From positions 496,461 to 560,460 of the forward strand of contig NZ_JADKSH010000001.1 of the NCBI RefSeq assembly GCF_015350795.1: a stretch of DNA of 64,000 nt, written 5' to 3'. Origin of the DNA: Microbacterium sp. VKM Ac-2870. Its GTDB lineage: Bacteria > Actinomycetota > Actinomycetes > Actinomycetales > Microbacteriaceae. The notes beneath the pieces are model-generated. The model was not told where the DNA came from. It was given only the letters and a program-made list of their open reading frames with translations, and searched no databases. Positions within the stretch are counted from its first letter, which is position 1. The number at the start of each line of letters is the position of its first letter. Below are positions 34,325 to 43,220 of the stretch, piece after piece. Both the position numbers and the translations under genes were made by a program.

Positions 34325-35445
34325 CGCGTCACCGCCGCACCGTCGTCGGCAAAAGCGTCCAGGTACGCCGAGAAGCGTGCCCGCTGGCGGTCGATTCCGC
34401 TGTGCGGTTCGGCATACACACCGTCTAGGACCTCGATCGCCGGCCGAGTCACCGCCGTCAGCACGGCCTCACGCATCGCCGCCGTCAGCTGGTCGGCCTC
34501 GCGGGAAATCTCGGCCAGAACGTCGTCGTCGATGTCACCGCTGTTGCGCAGGAAAGCCTCGAGCCGCGTGAGCGGGTCGCGCGTCCGCCATGCCTCCACC
34601 TCGCCGGGGCCACGGTAACGCGTGGGGTCGTCCGATGTGGTGTGCGGTCCCATGCGGTAGGTCACCGCCTCGAGGAAGACGGGGCCCTGTCCGCTCCGCG
34701 CGTGTTCGAGGGCCCAGCGCATGGCGGCCGTGCAGGCGACGACGTCGTTGCCGTCGACGCGCATGCTCGGGATGCCGAACCCCGGCGCGCGACCGGCGAT
34801 CGGAAATCGCGACTGCACGGTGACGGGCTCGGAAATCGCCCAGTGATTGTTCGAACAGACGAAGACGACCGGGGCGCCGAAGGACGAGGCGAAGACCATG
34901 GCCTCGTTGACATCGCCCTGGCTGGTCGCGCCGTCGCCGAAGTAGGCGACCGCGACCTGGTCTCCGCCATCGCGCTGCACCCCCATGGCGTAGCCGACCG
35001 CGTGCAGGGTCTGCGCGCCGATGATGATCTGCGGGCTCGCGAGATTGAGCGCGTACGGATCATACGTCGAGTGCATTTCGCCGCGCCACGCGAGCACCAG
35101 ATCGGCCGGAGCCCCGCCTCGCACGATCGTCACGCCCACCTCGCGGTAGCTGGGAAAGAGAAAGTCGTCCGTGCGGCACGCTCGTGCCGTCCCGACCTGC
35201 ACGGCCTCCTGCCCTTGTGCCGGCGCCCAGAGACCGACGTGGCCCTGGCGCTGAAGCGCGACGCCCTCGGCATCCATCCGCCGGACGATCGCCATATCGC
35301 GGTAGAGGGCGCGCAGCGCCGGCGCGTCCAGATCCTCCACCCACGGGTCCAGGCGCGGATCGCTGATCCGGTGCCCGTCGGGGGTGAGCAGCTGCGCGGT
35401 GTCGTCGAGCGCAGTCATCGCTTCGTCTGTGGTCAGGGTGTACAT
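34321..35445 (-). CDS. 2-oxoacid dehydrogenase E1 component, alpha subunit
   Basis: 374 aa from the ATG at 35445 (AGAGAGGG 9-15 nt upstream); an ATG three codons earlier at 35454 is possible. The thiamine diphosphate motif is GDGATSQGDVNEAMVFASS through NNHWAIS; RMGPHTTSDDPTRYR matches the phosphorylation-loop region of BCKDH/PDH alpha. First gene of the E1 alpha-E1 beta-E2 operon. A well-spaced promoter (TTGAGC-17-TACTCT) lies upstream. A divergent Lrp/AsnC gene resembles BkdR, supporting branched-chain keto acids as substrate. Confidence 0.93.
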   Translation of the reverse strand: MYTLTTDEAMTALDDTAQLLTPDGHRISDPRLDPWVEDLDAPALRALYRDMAIVRRMDAEGVALQRQGHVGLWAPAQGQEAVQVGTARACRTDDFLFPSYREVGVTIVRGGAPADLVLAWRGEMHSTYDPYALNLASPQIIIGAQTLHAVGYAMGVQRDGGDQVAVAYFGDGATSQGDVNEAMVFASSFGAPVVFVCSNNHWAISEPVTVQSRFPIAGRAPGFGIPSMRVDGNDVVACTAAMRWALEHARSGQGPVFLEAVTYRMGPHTTSDDPTRYRGPGEVEAWRTRDPLTRLEAFLRNSGDIDDDVLAEISREADQLTAAMREAVLTAVTRPAIEVLDGVYAEPHSGIDRQRARFSAYLDAFADDGAAVTR

Positions 35446-35526
35446 CGTCGTCATCCCTCTCTGGCCGGGCTGCATCCTCGTGGGGTGCTGCCGCCGCCGG
35501 GCCGGCCTCGTCGCCGGTTGCCTGGA

Positions 35527-35555
35527 AGAGTACGTCGGACGGTCACCTAGCTCAA
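35527..35555 (-). promoter_or_regulatory. Promoter of the 2-oxoacid dehydrogenase operon
   Basis: Read leftward: TTGAGC (35555-35550), 17-bp spacer, TACTCT (35532-35527). This is the best -35/-10 pair in the window. The expected start near 35520 gives a leader of about 75 nt. Confidence 0.6.
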
Positions 35556-35579
35556 GCAACCAGCTCGGAGCTGAGCATG

Positions 35580-35625
35580 TTGCCCAGGTGTTGCCCGCTC
35601 GCCCTGCTAGAGTTGGGCAGTATGG
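35580..35625. promoter_or_regulatory. Candidate Lrp/BkdR binding region
   Basis: TTGCCC repeats (about 35580-35585 and 35591-35596) are followed by the inverted GGGCA (about 35615-35619), and CAGCTC-G-GAGCTG lies just upstream (about 35561-35573). The repeats flank the likely -10 (TAGAGT, 35608-35613) of the regulator gene, as expected for autoregulation. Confidence 0.4.
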
Positions 35626-36101
35626 GCCCCCTTGACCGCGCCGACCTCGACCTGCTGAATGCGCTCGCCGACGATCACCGTGCCACCGTGGTCGCCCTGG
35701 CCGAGCGGCTCGGACTGTCCCGCAACACCGTCCAGGCGCGGCTGGCTCGCTTGGAACGCGGCGGAGTGTTCCAGTCGTTCGAACGGGCGATTCCTCCCGC
35801 AGCGCTCGGCCTTCCAATCGAGGCGATGGTGAGCGTCACGGTGCGCCAAGCGGAGCTTCCGCGCATCACCCAGGCGATCTCCGCCATCCCGGAGGTGGTT
35901 CAGGCGTACGGGATGAGCGGGCAGGTCGACCTGCTGGTGCGGGTCGCGGCCCGCGACACCCAGCACTTGTTCGACATCGATGCCCGCGTACTCGCGATCG
36001 ATGGCGTGGAGCGCACCGAGACCTCCCTCGTGATGGGAGAGGTCATCGGATATCGGATCCGGCCGATTCTGGAATGGGCGCGCGAAGAAGCGATCCGCTG
36101 A
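35622..36101 (+). CDS. Lrp/AsnC family transcriptional regulator
   Basis: 159 aa from the ATG at 35622, 8 nt after TAGAGT, so nearly leaderless. N-terminal helix-turn-helix (LDRADLDLLNALADDHRAT, AERLGLSRNTVQARLARLE in part) and a C-terminal RAM effector domain (about 70-150, with VVQAYGMSGQVDLLVRVAA). Divergent from the E1 alpha gene, the usual place of BkdR, which senses branched-chain amino acids. Its last 59 bp overlap the EamA gene on the other strand. Confidence 0.92.
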   Translation: MGPLDRADLDLLNALADDHRATVVALAERLGLSRNTVQARLARLERGGVFQSFERAIPPAALGLPIEAMVSVTVRQAELPRITQAISAIPEVVQAYGMSGQVDLLVRVAARDTQHLFDIDARVLAIDGVERTETSLVMGEVIGYRIRPILEWAREEAIR

Positions 36102-37050
36102 CCCGCCGCCCCGACACGACCTTGTCGTCGACGCCCGCCTCTGCGGCGTCGACGCGCACGAGGATCACACCTGCCAGCAGCACCACTCCTCCGATGATCT
36201 GCACCGGCGACGGCGTCTCGCCCAGCAGAAGCCAGGCGAAGCCGAGCGCGAAGAGAACCTCGCTCAAGCCGATGAACGAGGCCAGACGCGAGCCGATACG
36301 CGGCACGGCGATCACCCCGAACGCGTAGCCGAGCGTCGTTCCGATCCCCGCGACCCAGAGCAGGGCCAGAATGCCGGGAACCTCCACACCGCGGAAGGTG
36401 ACGGTGACGGCAGGCGCCGCCAACGGCAGCGCGCCGGTGACAGCGAGAGCGCCCATGAAAACGGCGCCGCAGAGCAGTCCGCCGCTGGCGAGGGCGAGAG
36501 GCGGCAGGTCACCGCCCGTGCGTTCACTCATCACGAAGTACACGCACACGCAGACGGCAGCACCGAGGGCGAGCAGTGTACCGAGCAGATCGAATCGCGC
36601 GCCGGCGACGTCGACGACCAGCACGAGACCGGTGATCGCGACGATCGAACCGGCGATCACCAGAGGCGACGGCGCCCGGCGCGTGCGGAGCCAGACGAAC
36701 CCGACGAGCATGACCGGGGCGAGGTACTGGATGAGCAGCGCGACAGCCACCGGCATCCGTTGCATCGCCGAGAAGAACAGCAGCTGACAGCCCGCGACCG
36801 GGATCAGCCCGAAGGCGGCCAACGCGAGTCCGTGTCGACGCACGAAGCCCCGCTCGCGGCGCACGGCGCCGATGAGCGCCGGCGACAGAATGAGGCCGGC
36901 GAGGCCCATACGCACCAGGAGTGCGGCTGACAGCGACCAGCCGGCTTCGAGCAACGGCTTGACGAGCGGCCCGCTCGACGAGAACGCGAGGGCAGACGTG
37001 ACGGCCAGGGCAATGCCCGCGGTACGTGGGGATGAAGCGGCGTGGGCCAC
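36043..37050 (-). CDS. EamA (DMT) family transporter
   Basis: 335 aa from the GTG at 37050, preceded by AAGGA; the ATG at 37083 would add 11 residues without a ribosome site. Ten membrane helices in two EamA repeats (about 10-135 and 150-285), with FSSSGPLVKPLLE and the repeat-2 motif GTTLGYAFGVIAVPRIGSRLA (in part). A drug/metabolite exporter of unknown substrate. The cytoplasmic tail is 30 polar residues. Its 3' end overlaps the Lrp gene by 59 bp. Confidence 0.9.
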   Translation of the reverse strand: MAHAASSPRTAGIALAVTSALAFSSSGPLVKPLLEAGWSLSAALLVRMGLAGLILSPALIGAVRRERGFVRRHGLALAAFGLIPVAGCQLLFFSAMQRMPVAVALLIQYLAPVMLVGFVWLRTRRAPSPLVIAGSIVAITGLVLVVDVAGARFDLLGTLLALGAAVCVCVYFVMSERTGGDLPPLALASGGLLCGAVFMGALAVTGALPLAAPAVTVTFRGVEVPGILALLWVAGIGTTLGYAFGVIAVPRIGSRLASFIGLSEVLFALGFAWLLLGETPSPVQIIGGVVLLAGVILVRVDAAEAGVDDKVVSGRRVSGSLLRAPIPESAGSDIR

Positions 37051-37138
37051 TGGCGTTCCTTGCGTTCGAAGAAAAGATGTCATGACTCAAATGCGATTAC
37101 ACTGGTGACACTACTGCCCGGCGAGATCAGGAGTCAAC

Positions 37139-37699
37139 GTGGTCTTCATCCATGACACGGAGATGTCGTTGCGCGCGGCGGCGGCCCTCGTGAACACCCT
37201 TCCCGAGACCGACAGTGACGGCGTCGATCGCCTCCGCTCTCAGACGGAGCTCGACGCGTACCTCGCCGCGTTCTCATACACCGGATCCGTGCGTCGCGAT
37301 GCCGCAGAACTCGTCGCGGTCCGCGCCAATCGGCCGCGCCTCTGGGATCTGTGGAGGGTGAATCGCGACGATGCCGTTCCGCTCGTGAACGCGATGCTGC
37401 GCGACGGCCAGGCATTGCCGCAACTGGTCATCCACGGCGAGTTCGACTGGCACATCCATGCGACCGACCCTGATGCGCCGCTGGCTATGCGCATGCTCGT
37501 CGAGTCGGCCATGGCCTTCGTCGACGTGATCCGTTCCGACCAGTGGGAGCGCGTGCGCGTGTGCTCCGCCGACGACTGCGCGTCGGTGTACGTCGACTTC
37601 TCGAAAAACGGCTCGAAGCGCTACTGCGACACCGGAAACTGCGGCAATCGCATGAACGTCAACGCGTACCGTCAGCGGAAGGCACGACAAAGCGCCTGA
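37139..37699 (+). CDS. CGNR zinc finger / ABATE domain protein
   Basis: 186 aa. Residues 1-130 match the ABATE-like domain (RAAAALVNTLPET). The C-terminal CGNR finger is intact: CSADDCASVYVDFSKNGSK, then RYCDTGNCGNRMNVNAYRQRK (in part), with four Cys to bind zinc. Such proteins are predicted stress-responsive regulators. The GTG at 37139 has AGGAG upstream, and TACACT near 37101 is a possible -10. Its last 41 bp overlap the hydrolase gene on the other strand. Confidence 0.88.
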   Translation: MVFIHDTEMSLRAAAALVNTLPETDSDGVDRLRSQTELDAYLAAFSYTGSVRRDAAELVAVRANRPRLWDLWRVNRDDAVPLVNAMLRDGQALPQLVIHGEFDWHIHATDPDAPLAMRMLVESAMAFVDVIRSDQWERVRVCSADDCASVYVDFSKNGSKRYCDTGNCGNRMNVNAYRQRKARQSA

Positions 37700-38555
37700 T
37701 CGCGTCAGCGGCGACCCGGGGAGCCTCGTAGTGGATCAGATGGCCCACGGCGGGAATCTCCACGAGGTCGGCCGCGGGGAAGAGCGTCTGGAGGTGGCGC
37801 TCGGCCTCGATCGGCGTGATGTCGTCCTTCTCGGCGGCGATCAGCAGGGTCGGCTGCGCGATCGCCGGCGCGAACTCGCGCACATCGTGCGAGACCGACA
37901 CCACGAAACCCTCGTGGAGCGTGTCGCGGTCGTGGAAGCCCGAGAAGTATGTGTCGTGCTGGTCGTGGATGAACCTCCGCAGGTGCGGGTCGCGTGTCTT
38001 CGCCATTGAGACGCTCATGATGCGAACGATGGCGCGGTTGCGTAGCAACCCCGCTCCGAGTCGCGCCGGCAGCTTCGCGCCGGCCCAGTAGTAGAAGATC
38101 GCGAGGCGCGTGAGGATGCCGCGGGGGCCCTCGAGAGCGGGGGCCCCGATCGGGTTGATGAGGACGACCCGCGGTGTCTTCAGTCCCGACGCGACGGCGG
38201 CGGCGACGACGATCGAGCCGAAGGAGTGGCCGAGGATGACCGCATCCGGGGCGACGGTATCCGCAAACTCCCGAAGCCACTGCGCATAGGCGTCGAGCGT
38301 GTGGCGGCCGGAGAGGGGGGCGGTCTCGCCGAAGCCGGGCAGATCGGGCGAGATCACGCGCATGCCGTCGAGGTACGCGACCACCGCTTCGAGACCGTGG
38401 TGGTCACCCCGATAGCCGTGCACCGCGACGATCGTGACGGCGGCGTCGGCAGGGCCGTACTCCCAGTAGGTCGTCGTTCCTCCCGCAACCTGCACGGTGC
38501 GGCGGACAACGGGGATCTCCGCAAGTCGCGCGGCATACGGAGAGGAAACGGTCAC
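37659..38555 (-). CDS. Alpha/beta hydrolase
   Basis: 298 aa. VAVHGYRGDHHGLE (oxyanion loop), SPDLPGFGET, nucleophile elbow ILGHSFGSIVVA, acidic residue in AAEKDDITPIEAE and the His in IPAVGHLIHYEAP. Substrate unknown. The GTG at 38555 lies 6 nt after TAGACT (38562-38567), a leaderless start. Convergent with and overlapping the CGNR gene. Confidence 0.9.
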   Translation of the reverse strand: MTVSSPYAARLAEIPVVRRTVQVAGGTTTYWEYGPADAAVTIVAVHGYRGDHHGLEAVVAYLDGMRVISPDLPGFGETAPLSGRHTLDAYAQWLREFADTVAPDAVILGHSFGSIVVAAAVASGLKTPRVVLINPIGAPALEGPRGILTRLAIFYYWAGAKLPARLGAGLLRNRAIVRIMSVSMAKTRDPHLRRFIHDQHDTYFSGFHDRDTLHEGFVVSVSHDVREFAPAIAQPTLLIAAEKDDITPIEAERHLQTLFPAADLVEIPAVGHLIHYEAPRVAADAIRRFVVPSADGTR

Positions 38556-38653
38556 CTCAGAAGTCTAGGAGGCCGACGCTTCCAGAACGTTGCGAGCGCC
38601 GCGATCCGCGAGCCTCCGCGGCAGTGTCCGACGTCGCGCATACCGTCGGAGAC

Positions 38654-39415
38654 ATGGATCAGTGGCAGGCCCTTCCGCTCTGGGAGGACGACGTCCCCAC
38701 CGCCGACCTGGTGCCGACTGCCGAGTCACCTCGGGAATGGGCGGATGCCGTCGGGGTCTTCGATCTGGAGACGACCGGTATCGACGTCACGGGCGATCGC
38801 ATCGTCACCGCTCACGTCGGCCTGCTGGATGCGGCCGGCGTGCCCGTGCGGGCGCAGTCATGGCTGGCCGATCCGGGAGTCGACATCCCAGAGGGGGCGA
38901 CGGCTGTCCATGGCATCACCACCGCGCATGCGCGGCAGTACGGCTCCCCCGCCGCAGCCGTGGTCGGCGAGGTCGTGGCCGCCGTGCGCGAACTGTTGGA
39001 GGCCGGCATCCCGGTCGTCGCCTACAACGCGCCGTTCGACTTCTCGATGTTGAAGTACGAGGCGCTGCGTCATGGCATCGCCCCGATTCTGGATCCCTCG
39101 CCGGTGATCGACCCGCTCGTTCTCGACAAGGCGCACGATAGGTTCCGCAAGGGCAAGCGCACGCTCGAAGCGGTCGCCGCGCACTACGCAGTGCCGCTCG
39201 TGGGCGCCCACGACGCCGCCGCCGATGCGATCGCTGCGGGGCGGGTCGCGCAGGCACTCGCCCGCCGTTACGACATCGATGCGCCGCTGCACGACCTGCA
39301 CACGCAGCAGATCGGCTGGGCTCGCGCCCAGGCCGACAGCCTGACCGAGTACTTCATTCGGATCGGCAGGCTCGATCCCGAGGAACGCCTCGACGGCAGC
39401 TGGCCGATCCGCTGA
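38654..39415 (+). CDS. DEDD-family 3'-5' exonuclease (DnaQ-like)
   Basis: 253 aa. ExoI GVFDLETTGID, ExoII YNAPFDFSML and ExoIII VGAHDAAADAIAAG give the Asp/Glu metal ligands with the DEDDh His. Stand-alone exonuclease domain, so a repair or RNA-trimming enzyme rather than a polymerase subunit. The ATG at 38654 is 7 nt after TACCGT (38641-38646), a leaderless pattern; a GTG at 38624 is possible but less likely. A strong terminator follows. Confidence 0.92.
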   Translation: MDQWQALPLWEDDVPTADLVPTAESPREWADAVGVFDLETTGIDVTGDRIVTAHVGLLDAAGVPVRAQSWLADPGVDIPEGATAVHGITTAHARQYGSPAAAVVGEVVAAVRELLEAGIPVVAYNAPFDFSMLKYEALRHGIAPILDPSPVIDPLVLDKAHDRFRKGKRTLEAVAAHYAVPLVGAHDAAADAIAAGRVAQALARRYDIDAPLHDLHTQQIGWARAQADSLTEYFIRIGRLDPEERLDGSWPIR

Positions 39416-39452
39416 CCGGGCGGGCGGATGCCGCAGCCGCGGCCGCAAACGA

Positions 39453-39480
39453 CGAAAGCCCCGCCGGAGCGGGGCTTTCG
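39453..39480. terminator. Bidirectional terminator between exonuclease and rpmE2
   Basis: Perfect 12-bp stem (39453-39464 with 39469-39480), 4-nt loop, between convergent genes. The AAA/TTT outer pairs provide a short T-run on each strand. Confidence 0.85.
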
Positions 39481-39494
39481 CGAGGGATCCGAGC

Positions 39495-39752
39495 TTACTT
39501 GCTCGAGCCGCCGAAGTTCTTGAAGCGCTGGTTGAACTTCTCGACACGACCGGCCGAGTCCATGATGCGCTGCTTGCCCGTGTAGAACGGGTGCGAGGCG
39601 GAGGAGATTTCGACGTCGATGACCGGGTAGGTCTCGCCTTCGAACTCGACCGTCTTGTCGCTGCTGACCGTCGAACGGGTCAGGAAGAGCTCGCCGGAGC
39701 CGAGGTCGCGGAAAACAACCGCCTTGTACTCGGGGTGAATGTCAGTCTTCAT
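39495..39752 (-). CDS. rpmE2: 50S ribosomal protein L31 type B
   Basis: 85 aa from the ATG at 39752 with AAGGAAA upstream. [16 protein letters not shown] and [16 protein letters not shown] identify L31; there are no cysteines, so it is the zinc-free type B (C-minus) form that in many bacteria replaces the zinc form when zinc is scarce. The 5' leader has two hairpins. Whether a zinc-type L31 exists elsewhere cannot be seen. Confidence 0.96.
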   Translation of the reverse strand: MKTDIHPEYKAVVFRDLGSGELFLTRSTVSSDKTVEFEGETYPVIDVEISSASHPFYTGKQRIMDSAGRVEKFNQRFKNFGGSSK

Positions 39753-39830
39753 GGGTTTCCTTACGTGGTGCCCTGGATTTTGCCAGGGCGAGGGAAGTCT
39801 GCGGTGCGAATGCACCAAGGGTCGATCATA
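39753..39830 (-). promoter_or_regulatory. rpmE2: Structured 5' leader and promoter of rpmE2
   Basis: Read leftward: -10 TATGAT (39830-39825); hairpin 1 GGTGC-ATTC-GCACC (39816-39803); hairpin 2 with GCCCTGG/CCAGGGC arms (39789-39770); then the ribosome site. Candidate ribosomal-protein leader for autoregulation by L31; actinobacterial L31 leader motifs have been described, but I cannot match this one to a model here. Confidence 0.55.
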
Positions 39831-39866
39831 CCAGCACCCGCCCCGATGGCGAACCGCCGAGCGGAC

Positions 39867-40658
39867 TCAGGCGTCGCGCGTGGCCCGGGCGGCGAACCGA
39901 CCGGCATCCGCCGTAAGGCTGATCGGCATGCCGAAGGTGGTCGAGAGGTTCTCTGCGGTCAGCGTCTCGGCCAGCGGTCCGGCGGCCACGACAGCGCCGT
40001 CGCGCAGCAACAGCACGTGGGTGAACCCGACCGGAATCTCCTCGACGTGGTGGGTCACCATCACCATCGCGGGCGTCGTCGGTGCCTGGGCGTAGCCGCT
40101 CAGCAGCTCGAGCAGTTCCTCGCGGGCGCCGAGATCGAGGCTTGCCGTCGGCTCATCCAGCAAGAGCAGTTCCGGGTCGGTCATGACGGCGCGGGCGATC
40201 TGCACGCGCTTCTGCTCGCCATCCGAGAGCGTGCCGAAGGTGCGCTCGGCGAGGTGCTCGAGCTTCCATTCGGCCAGGACGCGGCGCGCGCGCCGCTCGT
40301 CGATGGCCTCGTAACGTTCGTTCCAGCGGCCGAGCACCGAGAATGCGGCGGTCAGCACGACATCCAGCACGGTCTCCTCCGGCGGCACGCGACGCGCCAT
40401 CGCGGACGACGAGAAACCGATGCGCGGACGCAGGTCGAACACGTCCGTGCGCCCGAGTCGCTCGTCGAGGATGGTGACCTCACCCGACGTGGGGTGGATG
40501 AGGGTTGCGGCCAGCTGGAGGATGGTCGTCTTGCCCGCTCCGTTGGGTCCGAGCACGACCCAGCGCTGGTCGTCTGCAACCGTCCAGCCGATGCCATCGA
40601 TGATGTTGCGGGCGTTGCGGCGGACGACGACATCGACGAATTCGAGCACCTGGGGCAT
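39867..40658 (-). CDS. ABC transporter ATP-binding protein
   Basis: 263 aa. Walker A GPNGAGKTT, a signature of the form LSDGEQKR instead of LSGGQ, and Walker B LLLLDEPTASLD; His switch in MVTHHVEE. This subgroup is widespread in actinobacteria as an orphan ATPase; no permease is adjacent, so the partner or role is unknown. The ATG at 40658 comes 6 nt after TAGGCT (40665-40670), a leaderless start. Confidence 0.9.
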   Translation of the reverse strand: MPQVLEFVDVVVRRNARNIIDGIGWTVADDQRWVVLGPNGAGKTTILQLAATLIHPTSGEVTILDERLGRTDVFDLRPRIGFSSSAMARRVPPEETVLDVVLTAAFSVLGRWNERYEAIDERRARRVLAEWKLEHLAERTFGTLSDGEQKRVQIARAVMTDPELLLLDEPTASLDLGAREELLELLSGYAQAPTTPAMVMVTHHVEEIPVGFTHVLLLRDGAVVAAGPLAETLTAENLSTTFGMPISLTADAGRFAARATRDA

Positions 40659-40715
40659 GCTCTCAGCCTATCGGGACAGCCCGCGTGCCCCGGCGGCACG
40701 CGCCGGGTGTCCGCC

Positions 40716-41909
40716 TCAGTGCCCGAGTCCCGCGACCTCTCGATAGAGCGATTCTGTGGCATCCGCGATCGCCTGCCAGCTGAAGGCGCTGGCGGCCCGC
40801 TCCCGGCCCGCTTCGCCGTAGGCACGCGCGCGCTCCGGGTCGGAGACGACCTCCGTGAGTACCGCGGCGAGGTCGGCGACGAATCGATCCGCGTCGACCG
40901 GTGTCCCCGTGCCGTCCTGCACCTGGTCGATCGGGACGAGCCGCCCGGTGACCCCGTCGACGACCACCTCGGGGATGCCGCCGGTCGCCGTTGCGACCAC
41001 CGCAGCGCCGCAGGCCATGGCCTCCAGATTCACAATGCCCAGCGGCTCGTAGACGCTCGGGCACACGAAGGTCGTCGCCGACGTGAGGATGGCGCACAGC
41101 TGATCGCGCTGGAGGAACTCATCGATCCAGACGACGCCGTCGCGCTGAGCCTGCAGTTCGCGGACGAGCCCTTCCACCTCCGCCAAAATCTGCGCAGTGT
41201 CCGGCGCCCCCGCGCACAGCACGATCTGCACCTGTGCGGGCAGCAGCGCGGCGGCCCGCAGGAAGTACGGCAGCCCCTTCTGCCTCGTGATGCGTCCGAC
41301 GAAGACCACCGACGGCCGATTCGGGTCGATGCCGTAGCGCTCCAAGAGGGCATGGTCCTCACGGGGATGCCACGACTGGACGTCGATGCCGTTGTAGATC
41401 ACCCGCACCTTCTCGGGATCGAGCGACGGGTAGCTGCGGAGGATGTCGCGACGCATGCCGTCACTGACGGCGACGACGGCGGCGGCGTTCTCGTAGGCCG
41501 TCTTCTCGACGTAGCTCGATACCGCGTATCCCCCGCCGAGTTGCTCGGCCTTCCACGGACGTAGGGGCTCGAGCGAGTGCGCCGTGATCACGTGCGGGAT
41601 GTCGTGCAGCAGCGCAGCGAGGTGGCCGGCGAAGTTCGCGTACCAGGTGTGCGAGTGCACGACGTCGGCGCCGGCGACGTCGCCCACGATCTCCAGATCG
41701 GTGCCGAGGGTCTGCACGGCCGCATTGGCGGCGGCGAGCTCGACGGGAACGCCGTAGGAGGTCGTGCCTTCTTCGTCTCGCGCCGCTCCGAACGCACGCA
41801 CCTGCACGTCGACACGTTCGCGCAACGCCTTCACGAGCTCGGTGACGTGGACGCCCGCGCCGCCGTAAATCTCCGGCGGGTACTCCTTGGTGACGATGTC
41901 GACGCGCAT
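40716..41909 (-). CDS. glgA: Glycogen synthase, GT4 family
   Basis: 397 aa. N-terminal VTKEYPPEIYGGAGVHVTELV (in part) and VVHSHTWYANFAG, C-terminal donor-site motifs VVFVGRITRQKG and VCPSVYEPLGIVNLEAMACG (in part). This is the actinobacterial type (M. tuberculosis Rv1212c) that elongates alpha-glucan or makes maltose 1-phosphate from ADP-glucose. The ATG at 41909 is 7 nt after TAGCGT (41917-41922). Divergent from glgC with only 46 bp between them, so ADP-glucose supply and use are linked. Confidence 0.93.
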   Translation of the reverse strand: MRVDIVTKEYPPEIYGGAGVHVTELVKALRERVDVQVRAFGAARDEEGTTSYGVPVELAAANAAVQTLGTDLEIVGDVAGADVVHSHTWYANFAGHLAALLHDIPHVITAHSLEPLRPWKAEQLGGGYAVSSYVEKTAYENAAAVVAVSDGMRRDILRSYPSLDPEKVRVIYNGIDVQSWHPREDHALLERYGIDPNRPSVVFVGRITRQKGLPYFLRAAALLPAQVQIVLCAGAPDTAQILAEVEGLVRELQAQRDGVVWIDEFLQRDQLCAILTSATTFVCPSVYEPLGIVNLEAMACGAAVVATATGGIPEVVVDGVTGRLVPIDQVQDGTGTPVDADRFVADLAAVLTEVVSDPERARAYGEAGRERAASAFSWQAIADATESLYREVAGLGH

Positions 41910-41955
41910 GTCACGAACGCTAGTACACGGGCGAAGGGGGGCCTAGTGTGGTGGC
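41910..41955. promoter_or_regulatory. Divergent leaderless promoters of glgA and glgC
   Basis: The 46-bp spacer holds TAGCGT (41922-41917, minus) and TAGTGT (41944-41949, plus), each 6-7 nt from its start codon. No ribosome site is seen for either gene. Confidence 0.65.
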
Positions 41956-43200
41956 ATGCCTGCAGCGCCGAAGGTCTTCGGAATCATCCTCGCCGGAGGC
42001 GAGGGAAAGCGCCTGATGCCTCTCACGGAGGACAGAGCGAAACCGGCAGTGCCGTTCGGCGGCCAGTACCGGTTGATCGACTTCGCCATCTCGAACCTCA
42101 TCAATTCTGGGCTGCGTCAGATCGTCGTACTGACGCAGTACAAGTCCCACAGTCTCGACCGCCATGTGTCGCAGACGTGGCGGATGTCGGCCCTGCTCGA
42201 TTCGTACGTCGCGTCGGTTCCGGCGCAGCAGCGACTCGGCAAGCGCTGGTTCTCAGGGTCGGCCGACGCCATCTTGCAGTCGCTGAACCTGATCCACGAC
42301 GAGAAGCCCGACATCGTGGCCGTCATCGGGGCCGACCATGTCTACCGCATGGACTTCGAGCAGATGCTCGCGGCGCACATCGAATCGGGCGCAAAGGCCA
42401 CCGTCGCCGGCATCCGCCAGCCCATCGGTCTGGCGAACCAGTTCGGTGTGATCGACGTCGACCCCACCGACAACATCACGATCCGCGACTTCCTCGAAAA
42501 GCCACAGAACCCCAGCGGGCTCTCCGACGCACCGCACGAAGTGCTCGCGTCGATGGGTAACTACATCTTCGACGCGGACGCGCTCATCGCGGCTGTGGAA
42601 GCCGACGGTGAGCTCCCCGGGTCGAACCACGACATGGGCGGCGACATCATCCCCTACTTCGTCGGACGCGGGGAGGCCGCGGTCTACGACTTCAAGCGCA
42701 ACGATGTGCCCGGCTCGACCGATCGTGATCGCGACTACTGGCGGGATGTGGGCACCATCGACTCGTTCTTCGACGCGCACATGGACTTGATCTCGACGCT
42801 GCCGATTTTCAACCTCTACAACGTCGACTGGCCGATCCACTCGCAGTCGGTGAACTCGCCGCCCGCGAAGTTCGTCCGCGACGGTGTGGGACGCATGGGC
42901 AACGCCATCGACTCGATCGTCTCGCTCGGCTCGGTGCTCTCGGGGACCCACCTCGAGCGCTCGGTCGTGGGTCCGTGGACCTTGTCGGGCGGCGGGTCGA
43001 CCATCACCGACTCGGTGTTGTTCGACCACGTCCACGTCGGCGCCGGAGCGCGGGTGCATCGCGCGATCCTCGATAAGAACGTCGTGCTGGAACCCGGCGC
43101 GACCGTCGGTGTCGACCGCGCGTTCGACCTCGCCCGGGGCTTCACCGTCACCGACAGCGGTATCACGGTCGTGGGTAAGAACGCGCACGTCGCACGCTGA
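41956..43200 (+). CDS. glgC: Glucose-1-phosphate adenylyltransferase
   Basis: 414 aa. [20 protein letters not shown] (in part) is the nucleotidyltransferase motif, [19 protein letters not shown] the substrate region, and [12 protein letters not shown] the Asp-containing active site; the C-terminal left-handed beta-helix has the hexapeptide-like [17 protein letters not shown]. Makes ADP-glucose for glycogen. The ATG is 6 nt after TAGTGT, leaderless. serB follows 20 bp downstream with its own -10. Confidence 0.96.
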   Translation: MPAAPKVFGIILAGGEGKRLMPLTEDRAKPAVPFGGQYRLIDFAISNLINSGLRQIVVLTQYKSHSLDRHVSQTWRMSALLDSYVASVPAQQRLGKRWFSGSADAILQSLNLIHDEKPDIVAVIGADHVYRMDFEQMLAAHIESGAKATVAGIRQPIGLANQFGVIDVDPTDNITIRDFLEKPQNPSGLSDAPHEVLASMGNYIFDADALIAAVEADGELPGSNHDMGGDIIPYFVGRGEAAVYDFKRNDVPGSTDRDRDYWRDVGTIDSFFDAHMDLISTLPIFNLYNVDWPIHSQSVNSPPAKFVRDGVGRMGNAIDSIVSLGSVLSGTHLERSVVGPWTLSGGGSTITDSVLFDHVHVGAGARVHRAILDKNVVLEPGATVGVDRAFDLARGFTVTDSGITVVGKNAHVAR

Positions 43201-43220
43201 CTCCCGGCTAGGTTGGACGG

